A stretch of DNA of 49,827 nt from Phycisphaerales bacterium (GCA_020247305.1 JADCJE010000088.1:1-49827), one strand, 5' to 3'; positions 36,115 through 47,190 are shown, counted from the stretch's first letter. The notes: a model not told the origin generated them from the letters alone. Numbers and translations: made by a program.

Positions 36115-36903
36115 TCAGCGCGGTCCGGCCGGACAGGCGGCGCGCAGCGCGCGCACCCGCGCCGGCTCGACCGGCTGGTCGACGCGGCCGTCGCGCTTGC
36201 ACGCGGTGCCGACGATCGCCCCATCGCATGCGGGCCACAGCGCCGCGGCGTTGGCGGGCGACAGGCCAGCGCCGAGCCACACGGGAAAGCCGCCCACCGC
36301 GGCGCGGACCGTCGCCAGCAGCGCGAGGTCGACCGGTTCGCCGGTGCGCCGGCCCGACAGCACGATGCCATCGGCGCCGCTGCGCTCGGCCACGTCCTTG
36401 GCGCCGGCGGCCGCGTCGACGGGCGCCAGCGGGGCCGCGTGCTTGACGAGGTGGTCGGCCAGCAACATGCCCTGCCAGCCGAGTTGGCGACGGTACGCGG
36501 CGAGCCGCGCCGCCTCGCCCTCGATGACGCCCTGGTCGGTGACGTACGCGCCGGCGAGCACGTTGACGCGCACCCACCGCGCGCCGGTCGCGGCGGCGAC
36601 GCCGAGCGCGGCCATGCCGTCGTTGCGCAGGCAGTTGACGCCCACCGGCAGGCCGATGTCGGCGACGATGCGCGCGGCGGCGATGGCGAGGCCGGCGACC
36701 GCGTCCGGCGGCGCAGGATCGTCGCGCGTGCCCTTGTGGAACGGCGCGTCGCCGAAGTTCTCGACGACGACGCCGTCGAAGCCGCCGTCAGCGTAGGCGC
36801 GCGCGTCGGCGAGCGCGCGTTCGAGCACCGCGGCCATCGAACGATGGCCGCGCGACGACGGCAACGGCGGCAGATGGACGACCCCGAGCAGCGGGCGGCT
36901 CAT
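36115..36903 (-). CDS. BtpA/SgcQ family TIM-barrel protein
   Basis: 262 residues from ATG 36903, preferred over an upstream Cys-rich extension. The sequence G-V-V-H-L-P-P-L-P (7-15) opens the barrel, with D-G-V-V-V-E-N-F-G-D (about 43-52), P-V-G-V-N-C-L-R-N-D (about 87-96), W-V-R-V-N-V (about 109-114) and L-G-A-G-L-S near 212. The family was named for a photosystem I assembly factor but its members are widespread (SgcQ) and probably bind a phosphorylated sugar or nucleoside. Seven bases separate it from the upstream GT2 gene, and it precedes the GT4, so it is embedded in the glycan operon. Direct function unknown. Confidence 0.9.
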   Translation of the reverse strand: MSRPLLGVVHLPPLPSSRGHRSMAAVLERALADARAYADGGFDGVVVENFGDAPFHKGTRDDPAPPDAVAGLAIAAARIVADIGLPVGVNCLRNDGMAALGVAAATGARWVRVNVLAGAYVTDQGVIEGEAARLAAYRRQLGWQGMLLADHLVKHAAPLAPVDAAAGAKDVAERSGADGIVLSGRRTGEPVDLALLATVRAAVGGFPVWLGAGLSPANAAALWPACDGAIVGTACKRDGRVDQPVEPARVRALRAACPAGPR

Positions 36904-36910
36904 CGCCGCA

Positions 36911-37783
36911 TCATGCCGGCAGCATGCTGCGCAGTCGCATGCGCACACCCTTCCACGTCGGCGCCAGCCGCTGCGCTTCGCGGATCAAGGCGCGGCCCTC
37001 CGCCTTGCGCCCGGTGGTGATCAGGTCCCAGGCGTAGTCGAGCCGCACGTCGGCCCGGCGGCGGCGGATCAGGTTCTGGAAGTGGGCCTCGCCGACGTGG
37101 TGCTGGGCGACACGCGCGAGGATGCGGTCGACGCCGCGCAGGAAGCGTTCGTTGGCCGACAGGCTGCCCTGATGCACGCGATAGAACGTCAGCGGCTCGC
37201 CGAGATACGCCAGCGGTTCGCGCTCGCTCATGCGCAGCCAGAGGTCGAAGTCCTCCGTGGCGATGAGGTCCGGATGCTCGTCGAAGCCGCCGACCTCCAG
37301 GACCGCGCGGCGGCGCGCCACGACCGAACTGCAGATCACCGGGCTGCCCTTCAGCAGGCGCTCGGTGGTGAGCACCGTCGGCACGTTTCGGCCCTGGTTC
37401 TTGCGCGCGTCGATGCGGCCGCCGCGCACGACCCACGCGTCGGTGGCGAGGCAGGCGGCGCCGATCTCCTGCAGGACCTCGACCGAGCGCTCCAGCTTGT
37501 CGGGCGCGTACCAGTCGTCGGCGTCGAGGAAGGCGACGAACTCGCTGTTCGCGTGCGCCACGCCCCGGTTGCGCGCCGCGCCGGGCCCGCGGTGGTCCTG
37601 CCGCAACAACGTCGCGCCGCCCTCGATCGCGATGTGCGCCGTCGCGTCGGTCGAGCCGTCGTCGACGACGACGACGGCCTCCGGCGGCGTCGTCTGCGCG
37701 CGCAGCGAGTCCAGCGTGGCGGCGAGGAACTCGCCGGCCTGCCAGGCGGGAATGACGACGGTGACCGGCGCGAGTCGGCTCAT
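36911..37783 (-). CDS. Glycosyltransferase family 2 protein
   Basis: 290 residues from ATG 37783, whose ATGA overlaps the flippase stop. GT-A signature: V-T-V-V-I-P-A-W (7-14), V-V-V-D-D-G-S-T-D (38-46), G-P-G-A-A-R-N-R-G (66-74), and the metal-binding F-L-D-A-D-D-W (85-91). E-D-F-D-L-W-L-R near 175 is the catalytic-base region. The C-terminal 70 residues are a helical extension (R-R-R-R-A-D-V-R-L-D-Y). Inverting enzyme of cell-surface polysaccharide assembly. Confidence 0.95.
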   Translation of the reverse strand: MSRLAPVTVVIPAWQAGEFLAATLDSLRAQTTPPEAVVVVDDGSTDATAHIAIEGGATLLRQDHRGPGAARNRGVAHANSEFVAFLDADDWYAPDKLERSVEVLQEIGAACLATDAWVVRGGRIDARKNQGRNVPTVLTTERLLKGSPVICSSVVARRRAVLEVGGFDEHPDLIATEDFDLWLRMSEREPLAYLGEPLTFYRVHQGSLSANERFLRGVDRILARVAQHHVGEAHFQNLIRRRRADVRLDYAWDLITTGRKAEGRALIREAQRLAPTWKGVRMRLRSMLPA

Positions 37784-39210
37784 GCGGAACGGCGGCGCAT
37801 CTTGGCGGCCACCGCGGCGAAGATCTCGCCAATGTAGCGGAGATCGGCCGGCTGCACGACGAGGCAGCGCCACGCCGGCGTGCCGGTCTGGCGCGAGTAG
37901 GCGACCACCGTGACCACCGTGCCGACGAAGTACGCGACGCTGGCGGCCCACGCGGCGCCGAGCGCCCCGTGCCGCGGGATCCACAGCGCGTCGAGCGCCA
38001 GCATGGTCACGAAGACCGTCGACTGCGCGGCGATGCAGGTGTCGAGCCGGTCGCGGGCGCCGAGGTCGGCCTGCAGCACCTTCGAGACGGTGAAGGCGAC
38101 GGTGCCGGGCGCCAGGGCGAGCAGGCAGGCGCCGACCGGCTCGCTCCAGCCGGCGAACCAGACGTTGGTCGAACCGTGCGTGACCAGCGTCACCAGCCCC
38201 ATCACCGGGTCGACCAGCAGCAGCAGCGCCGCCGCGGCGACCAGCGACACGGCGAGTCCAAGGCGCGCCAGCACGGGCGTTCGCACGCGCGCTTCCTCGT
38301 CGGTGCCGCCGGCGACCTTCGAGAAGAACAGGTCGCGCAGCGCCTCGGGGAAGTGCCAGATCAGCTCGGCCCACGTGATCGCCATCGAATAGAACGCGGC
38401 CTGCATGTTGGCGGCGTTCTTCGCCGCGGCCGCCTCGGCGCCGTCGGCGCGCAGCGTGCGGAACATCAGCCAGACGAGCACGAACATGTCGAGCCGCTGG
38501 TTGAGCTGCCCCAGCGTCGACGTGATGTTCGCCTTCCAGCCAAAGCGCAGCGCGTCACCGAGGAAGGGCCGGTGCACGCGGACGCGCAACTGGACGACCT
38601 TGCGCACCAGCCAGAGCGCGACCACGGCGACGACGGCGGTGCTGGCCAGCCGGCCCCACGCCACGCCGGCCTTCACGTCGCCCGCGCCGACGTCGCCGCC
38701 GATCGCCAGGAAGACGGCGAAGAACGCCGGCAGGAAGGCGAGCGAGGTGACGAGGTGGACGATGCCGTAGTCGCGGATGCGCTCGGTCGCCAGCTGCGTG
38801 CTGTTGGCGTAGCTGGTGACGAGCAGCAGCGGCACGGAGAGGCAGACCGGCAGCACCAGCCACGGATCGTCGATCCACTCGGGGTCGATCAGCGGCAGCA
38901 CGTAGGCGACGACGCACCAGGCGGCGGCGCCGACCAGCGCGCCCCAGCCGAGCGCCACGGCCATCGCCGTCTCGAAGCACGTCTGCGCGCTGTAGCGCTG
39001 CCGACGCACGAACCAGACCAGCGCCGTCGCGAGCCCCAGGTTGGCGACCGCGCTCAGCACGAACGGCAACGCCGCGACGATGCCGGCGCCGCCGTGCTGC
39101 GCCGGCTGGTTGGCCGTCAGCGCATAGAGCACGAGTCCGCCGCCCCTGTCGATGACGACGACGAGGACCTGGATCAGGAAGGTGAAGACGACCCAGCGGC
39201 GGAAGTTCAC
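37780..39210 (-). CDS. Wzx-like polysaccharide flippase (MOP superfamily)
   Basis: 476 residues and about twelve to fourteen hydrophobic helices, with conserved-looking N-terminal R-R-W-V-V-F-T and the central L-G-Q-L-N-Q-R-L-D-M-F-V that is found in oligosaccharide flippases. It would move an undecaprenyl-linked repeat unit across the inner membrane. The gene lies 33 bp after the HDOD gene and overlaps the GT2 gene by 4 bp, so its operon membership is firm. A polymerase (Wzy) gene is not visible in this window. Confidence 0.88.
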   Translation of the reverse strand: MNFRRWVVFTFLIQVLVVVIDRGGGLVLYALTANQPAQHGGAGIVAALPFVLSAVANLGLATALVWFVRRQRYSAQTCFETAMAVALGWGALVGAAAWCVVAYVLPLIDPEWIDDPWLVLPVCLSVPLLLVTSYANSTQLATERIRDYGIVHLVTSLAFLPAFFAVFLAIGGDVGAGDVKAGVAWGRLASTAVVAVVALWLVRKVVQLRVRVHRPFLGDALRFGWKANITSTLGQLNQRLDMFVLVWLMFRTLRADGAEAAAAKNAANMQAAFYSMAITWAELIWHFPEALRDLFFSKVAGGTDEEARVRTPVLARLGLAVSLVAAAALLLLVDPVMGLVTLVTHGSTNVWFAGWSEPVGACLLALAPGTVAFTVSKVLQADLGARDRLDTCIAAQSTVFVTMLALDALWIPRHGALGAAWAASVAYFVGTVVTVVAYSRQTGTPAWRCLVVQPADLRYIGEIFAAVAAKMRRRSA

Positions 39211-39243
39211 GCCTTCACCTGCGGCGGCGTCGCCGCCGCGGGG

Positions 39244-40119
39244 TCACCAGGGCATCTCGGCGTCCGCGTATGCTTCGCGCGTGGCGGGCAGGAGTTCGTC
39301 GACGAGCAGGGCCGGCAGGCCCACGGCCTCGTAGGCGTCGCTGCACGTCGCCGGCTGCAGCGTGCCCTCGGTCGAGGGCATGGACGCGATCCACGCGAGG
39401 CGGTCGGCGAGGTGCACGAGGGACGCAAGGGACTTGTAGGCGGCGGAACGGGTCGGCGTGTGGTGATAGCGGATCGCCTCGGCCAGATCCTCGGGCAGCG
39501 ACCACTTGTGGGCCAGCACCGAACCGACCTCGCCGTGCGTGAAGCCGAATTCGGTCCGCTCGATCTCGAAATCCGGGATTCCTTCCGCGACCCCGCGCTG
39601 CAGCGCCGCGACGTACCTGGGGCCGCACTTCTCGATCAGCAGGATCTTGCCGATGTCGTGCAGCAGGCCCGCCATGTAGGCGTCCTCGGGGTGCAGGTCG
39701 AGGAACTGCGGCGACGCCGCGGCAATCGTCCGCGCAGCGATTCCCGTGAACACGGAGTGGCGCCAGAAGCCCGTCGGATCGAAGTGCGGAAACTTGTCGC
39801 GCCGGTCGGCGAACGCCGTGAAGACGGCGGCCTTGAGCGCGACGCGACGCGTGGTCGCGAAGCCGAGGACCGACACCGCGAGCGGAATCGACGACACCCG
39901 GCAGATCAGGCCGTAGTGCGCCGAGTTGACCATGCGCAGCATGTTGGCGGCGACCGCCGGGTCCGCCTGCAGGACCTTCGCGACGTCGGCAGCCGACGCG
40001 TCGTCGCGCTCCAACACCGCATTGAGCTTGCTGATGACCTCAGGCAGCGTCGGCAGGCCGACGGTTCCCTGGACCAGGCTGGCAAGGTCGTGCGACGAAG
40101 CCTGAATTGGGGATGCCAT
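39244..40119 (-). CDS. HDOD domain signalling protein
   Basis: 291 residues from ATG 40119 (an ATG 27 bp upstream is possible). The HDOD core begins G-L-P-T-L-P-E-V-I-S-K-L-N (21-33) and contains V-A-K-V-L-Q-A-D-P-A-V-A (about 46-57), W-R-H-S-V-F-T near 120, the G-L-L-H-D-I-G-K (around 151-158) and Y-H-H near 219. HDOD domains act in bacterial signalling, motility and stress, usually without catalysis. As first gene upstream of the flippase operon it could tie polysaccharide production to a signal. The start codon overlaps the possible ATG of the divergent glycosyltransferase gene at CCATGG (40116-40121). Confidence 0.9.
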   Translation of the reverse strand: MASPIQASSHDLASLVQGTVGLPTLPEVISKLNAVLERDDASAADVAKVLQADPAVAANMLRMVNSAHYGLICRVSSIPLAVSVLGFATTRRVALKAAVFTAFADRRDKFPHFDPTGFWRHSVFTGIAARTIAAASPQFLDLHPEDAYMAGLLHDIGKILLIEKCGPRYVAALQRGVAEGIPDFEIERTEFGFTHGEVGSVLAHKWSLPEDLAEAIRYHHTPTRSAAYKSLASLVHLADRLAWIASMPSTEGTLQPATCSDAYEAVGLPALLVDELLPATREAYADAEMPW

Positions 40120-40168
40120 GGCGTATGGTGTATCGGTTCGCATCACCCGCCAGCTTGAAGGCCTTTGC

Positions 40169-41389
40169 GTGCCCGAGACTCCGCGCCCACCCCGCATCGT
40201 CTTCCTGAGCCAGCGGGTGCCGTATCCGCCGGACCGCGGCGACCGCATCACCACGTGGAACTTCCTGCGCCACTTCGTCCAGCGCGGGGCGGAGGTCGCG
40301 GTCGGCTGCCTGCAGGAGGAGCCCCGTGACGCCGATGCCGTGGACTTCCTGCGCGCGCAGTGCCGCGAGGTCATCGCCCCCCGCCGGTCGCCGCGGGTCG
40401 CCCGGGCGCTCGGCCTGCGCGGCCTGCTGACCGGCGAACCGCTGACGCTGCCGGTGTTCCGCCACCGCGCCCTGCAGGCGGCCGTCCGCAGGTGGTGCAC
40501 ACCGACGCCGCCCGACGTGATCTGGGTCTACTCGTCGTCGATGGCGCAGTACGCGCTCGACGTGCCGGCGCGCGCCAAGGTGATGCAATTCGCCGAGCTC
40601 GACTCCGACAAGTGGCGCCAGTACGCCGCGAACGCCGGCCCGCTCGGCCGTTGGATCTACGGTCGCGAAGCCCGCCTGCTGCTCGCCTTCGAGGACCGCG
40701 TGGCGCGCGCCTTCGACCGTTCGCTCGTGGTCAGCGAGGTCGAGCGCGACCTGTTCCGCCAGCGCATCGCGGGCGTCGAGCCGGAGGTGCTGCCGAACGG
40801 CGTCGACGTCGGCCACTTCCAGAGCCGCGGCGACGGCGACCGGCACGCGCGCACGGCGATCTTCACCGGCGTCATGGACTACGAGCCCAACGTCGACGGC
40901 GTGTGCTGGTTCGTCGACGCCTGCTGGCCGGCGCTGCGCGAACGCTTCCCCGACGCGCAGTTGCTCGTCGTCGGCAGCCGGCCGAGCCCCCGCGTCACCG
41001 CGCTCGCCCGCGTGTCCGGCGTGACGGTGACCGGCCGCGTGCCCGAGACGCCGCCGTGGTTCGATCGCGCCGCGGTTGCGATCGCGCCGCTGCGCCTCGC
41101 CCGCGGCGTGCAGAACAAGGTGCTGGAGGCGCTGAGCATGGGCCTGCCCGTCGTGTCGACGTCGCACGCCGCGCAGGGCCTGGGCCCCGCGCCGAGCGCA
41201 GCGCTCGCCGTCGCCGACGACGCGGCGGCCACCACCGCCGCCGTCGCGCGCTGGTTCGCCGATCCGGCGCTGGCGCGCGCCAGCGGCACGGCGGGCGCGA
41301 CGTGGGTGCGGCAGACGTGGCGCTGGGAAGCGATGCACGCGCTCTGCGATGCGCTGCTGGCCGGGCTCGGCGTCCGCTGGCCGCATTGA
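40169..41389 (+). CDS. Stp1-type sugar transferase (GT4-like)
   Basis: 406 residues from a GTG at 40169; an ATG at 40118 would overlap the divergent HDOD start, so the GTG is preferred with moderate confidence. The N-terminus R-V-P-Y-P-P-D-R-G-D-R-I (about 17-28), S-S-S-M-A-Q-Y (about 112-118), E-L-D-S-D-K-W-R-Q-Y-A (around 135-145), the L-P-N-G-V-D-V near 212, F-T-G-V-M-D-Y-E-P-N near 232-241 and I-A-P-L-R-L-A-R-G-V-Q-N-K-V-L-E-A (around 307-323) fit the family annotated as PEP-CTERM/exosortase system-associated sugar transferase (TIGR03087). It lies next to the flippase operon on the opposite strand. No exosortase or PEP-CTERM protein is seen in the window. Confidence 0.9.
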   Translation: MPETPRPPRIVFLSQRVPYPPDRGDRITTWNFLRHFVQRGAEVAVGCLQEEPRDADAVDFLRAQCREVIAPRRSPRVARALGLRGLLTGEPLTLPVFRHRALQAAVRRWCTPTPPDVIWVYSSSMAQYALDVPARAKVMQFAELDSDKWRQYAANAGPLGRWIYGREARLLLAFEDRVARAFDRSLVVSEVERDLFRQRIAGVEPEVLPNGVDVGHFQSRGDGDRHARTAIFTGVMDYEPNVDGVCWFVDACWPALRERFPDAQLLVVGSRPSPRVTALARVSGVTVTGRVPETPPWFDRAAVAIAPLRLARGVQNKVLEALSMGLPVVSTSHAAQGLGPAPSAALAVADDAAATTAAVARWFADPALARASGTAGATWVRQTWRWEAMHALCDALLAGLGVRWPH

Positions 41390-41456
41390 CGCGACCTCGC
41401 TGCCGCGGCCGCCAGGGGCAAGCCGAGAGCCCTTGCGACGACTTCTTGTCGGACTC

Positions 41457-42191
41457 TCAGCGCCCGCCGACGAGCCGGAACTCGACCGCGACGCTGCGCG
41501 TCGTCGGCACCGCCGCGCCGTGCAGCCGCGCCGGCGCGAAGCGCCACGTGCGCACGGCCCGCAGCGCCTCGCGGTTGAGCGCCGCATGGCGGGTCGGCTG
41601 CCGCAGCGCGACGTCGAGCACCGCACCGAGCGCATCGATCGTCGCCGTGACGACGACCGTGCCTTCGTGGCCGGCGAGGCGCTCGGACTCCGGGTACCGA
41701 GGTGGTTCGTTGTCGGCGCACTCGACCGCTTCGACCCACGCCTGCGGCGCAGCGGCTGGCGCAGGCGTCGGCGTCGGCGTCGGCGTCGGATCGCTGGCGG
41801 CCGGCGCTGCGGTGGCCTGCGCTGCGGTGACCTGCTCGGTGGCCGGCGCCGCCGCGGCCGGCTCGGTGGCCGGGCGCGGAGCGATGCGCTGCAGGCTTGG
41901 CGACGCCGCCGCGAACGGGTCGCGCTCGGCGACCGGCGGCGGCAGATCGCGGACCGGCTCCTCGACCTCGCGGTGGTCGACCACCTCGTCCTCCACGACC
42001 GCCTCGACCACGACATCGGGTTGCAGCGCCTCGCGCGGCGCCGCCGGCGCGCTCGGCTCCGACATCTGCACCTGCACCATCGGCGGCGCGGCGGCGACCC
42101 TGGAGCCGGCGTAGACGCTGTAGCCCAGCGCCGCCGTCAGGGCGGCGCCGTGCACGGCGCACGACATGGCGAAGAAGGCGGAACTGCGCAC
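41457..42191 (-). CDS. TonB-like energy transducer
   Basis: 244 residues from ATG 42191. One N-terminal transmembrane helix (about 6-27) and a Pro/Ala/Glu-rich periplasm-spanning region (about 30-150, with a P-T-P-T-P-T-P-A-P run) lead to a TonB C-terminal domain from about 155: P-P-R-Y-P-E-S-E-R-L-A-G-H-E-G-T-V-V-V, then V-R-T-W-R-F-A-P-A near 213. It couples the proton-motive force to outer-membrane receptors. No exbB/exbD is adjacent in the window. Confidence 0.9.
   Translation of the reverse strand: MRSSAFFAMSCAVHGAALTAALGYSVYAGSRVAAAPPMVQVQMSEPSAPAAPREALQPDVVVEAVVEDEVVDHREVEEPVRDLPPPVAERDPFAAASPSLQRIAPRPATEPAAAAPATEQVTAAQATAAPAASDPTPTPTPTPAPAAAPQAWVEAVECADNEPPRYPESERLAGHEGTVVVTATIDALGAVLDVALRQPTRHAALNREALRAVRTWRFAPARLHGAAVPTTRSVAVEFRLVGGR
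41764..41787. repeat. GGCGTC hexamer repeat, four units
   Basis: Four perfect GGCGTC units in the TonB-like gene, encoding on the minus strand alternating Pro-Thr residues of the spacer region. Prone to length change; the reading frame stays intact because the unit is six bases. Confidence 0.8.
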
Positions 42192-42227
42192 GGTTGGGGG
42201 TGGAGAACGGTACCCGACCGCCGCGGT

Positions 42228-43505
42228 TCAGTCGCCCCCGTCCTTGCCGGCGGCAGGGGCGGGGACCAGCCGGTAGACCTTGCCCTGACGGCCGTCGAAG
42301 CCGGCCAGCAGCAGCTCGCCATCCGGCTCCTCGGCGAAGCTGGCCACCTGCTGGGGCGCGCCGGGGAGGCGCACGACCGCGTGCGCGCCGCCCTGGCGGT
42401 CCTCCTTGCAGGCCCACATGCGCAGGGTCATGAAGTCGCCGTACACGAACCACCCCTCCAGTCCGGCGATCCTCTTGCCGCGGTAGACGTAACCGCCGGT
42501 GATCGACAGCCCCTCGCTGTGCGGGTAGCTGGCGACCGGCGCGATGGCGTCTGCGGGCACGTCCTTGCCCTTGCGCAGCTTGAACACCTCGCCGGCCTCG
42601 AGCGCGTTCCAGCCGTAGTTGCCGCCCTTCACCAGCCGGTCGACTTCCTCCAGCCGGTTCTGGCCGACGTCGCCGCACCACAGGTCGCCGGTCGTGCGGT
42701 CGAAGGTGATGCGCCACGGATTGCGCAGGCCGTAGCACCAGATCTCCGGCCGGACGCCTTCGGCCTGCGGCCACGGGTTGTCGGCCGGGATCGCGTACGG
42801 CTTGTCGGCGGTCGCCGCGCGCACGTCGAGGCGCAGCACCTTGCCGAGCAGGTTGGCGCGACTCTGCGCGTTGAGGAACGGATCGTTGGCGGCGCCGCCG
42901 TCGCCGAACGCGACGTAGAGCATGCCGTCCGGCCCGAACTCGATGGTGCCGCCGTTGTGATTGCCGAACGGCTGGAACACCTCCAGCACACGCAGCTCGC
43001 TGGCGAGGTCGACGACCGGGCCGGCGTCGGTCTTGCGCGCGGTGTAGCGCGCGACGATCGACTGGCGGTTGGACTTGGCGACCTTGCCGTTGCCCATCGC
43101 GCCGCTGAGGCCGTCCTTCTTCTCCGACCAGCAGACCCAGACGTGGCCGTTGTCGGCGTACTTCGGGTCGAACTGGAAACCGAGCAGGCCCTCTTCCCAG
43201 TTGTCGGTGAAGACGACCGCGCTCATGTCGAGGAACAACCGGCCCGGGCCGTCCTGCGCGCCTGCGCGCGGCACAGCGAACACGCGGCCGGGCTGCGTGC
43301 AGACGTAGGCGTGCGCCGGATCGGTCGCCGTGAAGGCGACGTACAGCGGCCGGTCGAAGCCGGGATGGCCGGGGAAGGCCTCGACGAAGGCGATCGCTGG
43401 ACCGTCCGGCAGCGGCCCGGGTTCGTCCTGAGCGGCGAGCGGCGCAGTGACGGCGAGGGCGACGGCTGCGGCGAGCAGGGAAAGCGACGACGGGAAGGCG
43501 CGCAT
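42228..43505 (-). CDS. Secreted PQQ-dependent sugar dehydrogenase (GSDH domain)
   Basis: 425 residues from ATG 43505. Signal peptide to about residue 25 (A-P-L-A-A-Q). A six-bladed beta-propeller of the soluble aldose dehydrogenase type: F-Q-P-F-G-N-H-N-G-G-T-I-E-F (about 176-189), Y-V-A-F-G-D-G-G-A (about 196-204), L-L-G-K-V-L-R-L-D-V (about 217-226), Y-G-L-R-N-P-W-R near 260-267, W-C-G-D-V-G-Q-N (about 276-283) and K-G-G-N-Y-G-W-N (about 293-300). The H-N-G-G region holds the expected catalytic His. Soluble PQQ dehydrogenases oxidise sugars extracellularly. PQQ synthesis genes are not in the window. Confidence 0.94.
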   Translation of the reverse strand: MRAFPSSLSLLAAAVALAVTAPLAAQDEPGPLPDGPAIAFVEAFPGHPGFDRPLYVAFTATDPAHAYVCTQPGRVFAVPRAGAQDGPGRLFLDMSAVVFTDNWEEGLLGFQFDPKYADNGHVWVCWSEKKDGLSGAMGNGKVAKSNRQSIVARYTARKTDAGPVVDLASELRVLEVFQPFGNHNGGTIEFGPDGMLYVAFGDGGAANDPFLNAQSRANLLGKVLRLDVRAATADKPYAIPADNPWPQAEGVRPEIWCYGLRNPWRITFDRTTGDLWCGDVGQNRLEEVDRLVKGGNYGWNALEAGEVFKLRKGKDVPADAIAPVASYPHSEGLSITGGYVYRGKRIAGLEGWFVYGDFMTLRMWACKEDRQGGAHAVVRLPGAPQQVASFAEEPDGELLLAGFDGRQGKVYRLVPAPAAGKDGGD

Positions 43506-43562
43506 CGGTGCGCGAGGATAGCAGCGGCGCACGGCTGGCGTAGGCGCGCGCCCGCGGCCAAG

Positions 43563-44333
<771 letters not shown>

Positions 44334-44538
44334 GGAACCAAGCCGTCGCGCGCGCGGGCGACGGCGGCCCCGCCCGTGAAGTTCCACCACGGCGCGGGCC
44401 AAGTCTTGCCGTGTTGCCGCCGCGGCCTACCCTGGCGCCACTGCAAGGGTGCCGCGCCACGGGGCGCGGCAGGTTCCGTCCTGGTCGGGCCGCCAGGGCA
44501 CCTCACCGTCGCGCCGTCCAATCCGGCGCGGAGGCCCG

Positions 44539-45738
44539 ATGACCGAGTCCCTGCTGTTCGGCGCCTTCGCCTGCACGCTGCTGGCGATTGCCCGCTTCCA
44601 CGCCCACGCCACGCGGATCGCCGTCGCCGGCATGGTGGTGGTCGCCCTGTTGCGGCTGTCGCTGACGGACTTCGACCTCGGCGCGCACCTGCTGCACGAA
44701 GCGCACATCGTCACCAACCTCGCCGGCCTGCTGCTCGGCTTCGCCGTGCTCGCTGCGCACTTCGAGCACAGCCACCTGCCCGAGAAGCTGACCGAGGTGC
44801 TGCCCAGCGGGCGCAAGGGCGCGTTCCTGCTGCTCGTGCTGGTGTTCATGCTGTCGGCGATCCTCGACAACATCGCCGCCGCGCTGATCGGCGGCTCGGC
44901 GGCGATCACGCTGTTCCGCCGCAAGCTGCACGTCGGCTACCTCGCGGCGATCGTCGCGGCAAGCAACGCCGGCGGGGCCGGTTCGGTCGTCGGCGACACG
45001 ACGACGACGATGATGTGGATCGCCGGCGCGTCGCCGCTGTGGGTCGCGCCGGCTGCGCTCGGGGCCGCCGTCGCGCTGCTGTTCTTCGGCACGGTCGCCA
45101 GCGGCCAGCAGCACGCGCTGCAGCCGCTCGCCCGCCTCGACCACCCCGCGTCGCCGATCGATCTCGTGCGCGTCGGCATCGTGGCGCTGATCCTCGTCGG
45201 CACGGTCGCGACCAACGTGCTGCTCGACTTCCCGGCCGTCGGCGTCTGGGCCGCGATCCTGGTCGGCTGGCCGCTGCGCCGGGTCGACCTGCGCCTCGTC
45301 GCCGAGGCCGCCAAGGGCGCCGCGTTCCTGCTCTGCCTCGTGCTGGCGGCCTCGATGATGCCGGTCGAGAAGCTGCCCGAACCGAGCGCCGCGACGACGC
45401 TGGCGCTCGGCTTCGTGTCGTCGATGTTCGACAACATCCCGCTGACCAAGCTGGCGATCGACCAGGGCGGCTACGACTGGGCCCTGCTCGCGTTCGCCGT
45501 CGGCTACGGCGGCTCGATGCTGTGGTTCGGCAGCTCGGCCGGCGTCGCCATCAGCGGCGTGTTCCCCGAGGCGAAGTCGGCCAAGCACTGGCTGTTCGCC
45601 GGCTGGCACGTGCCGGTCGGCTACGTGCTCGGCTTCGCGGCGATGGTCGCGCTGCTCGGCTTCACGCCGCGCGCGCTGCCCAAGCACGCTCCGAACGCGA
45701 CGCCGCCGCCCGCACAGGCGCCCGGCGACGGGCGCTGA
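44539..45738 (+). CDS. NhaD-like sodium/proton antiporter (IT superfamily)
   Basis: 399 residues from ATG 44539, with a GGAGG sequence at 44530-44534 four bases before it. About ten to twelve hydrophobic helices. The signature A-S-N-A-G-G-A-G-S-V-V-G-D-T-T-T-T-M-M-W (about 139-158) and F-D-N-I-P-L-T-K-L-A near 297-306 are typical of NhaD and related ion transporters, with a D-N-I-A-A-A-L helix near 114. Likely exchanges Na+ for H+ across the inner membrane. A Pro/Ala tail ends the protein. Confidence 0.88.
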   Translation: MTESLLFGAFACTLLAIARFHAHATRIAVAGMVVVALLRLSLTDFDLGAHLLHEAHIVTNLAGLLLGFAVLAAHFEHSHLPEKLTEVLPSGRKGAFLLLVLVFMLSAILDNIAAALIGGSAAITLFRRKLHVGYLAAIVAASNAGGAGSVVGDTTTTMMWIAGASPLWVAPAALGAAVALLFFGTVASGQQHALQPLARLDHPASPIDLVRVGIVALILVGTVATNVLLDFPAVGVWAAILVGWPLRRVDLRLVAEAAKGAAFLLCLVLAASMMPVEKLPEPSAATTLALGFVSSMFDNIPLTKLAIDQGGYDWALLAFAVGYGGSMLWFGSSAGVAISGVFPEAKSAKHWLFAGWHVPVGYVLGFAAMVALLGFTPRALPKHAPNATPPPAQAPGDGR

Positions 45739-45745
45739 CGCGCCA

Positions 45746-46990
<1,245 letters not shown>

Positions 46991-47190
46991 GTAGTTGGTG
47001 CTCGTTCGCGCCGGCGGGCAGATGGCCAGCGGGCGCATGGATGGTGTCGGTGCGACGAATGCGCCGCGTCGCGCGGCCCGGGCGGTCGACGGATGTCGAC
47101 GGCGCGGCGGAAGGGCGTGGCATTCGCCGAACACGCCGTGCAGCTGCACGGCCTACCCTGGCATCGGCGTCTTCGCGTCCCGACTTGAGA

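Noticed and set aside
36115..36903. Photosystem I assembly factor
   Set aside because: BtpA was named for that role in cyanobacteria, but no photosynthesis genes are here and the family is widespread in non-phototrophs.
32554..37020. Plus-strand open frame of 1488 codons
   Set aside because: It crosses the DUF2779 gene in a different frame and runs antisense to the polysaccharide genes; no domain pattern.
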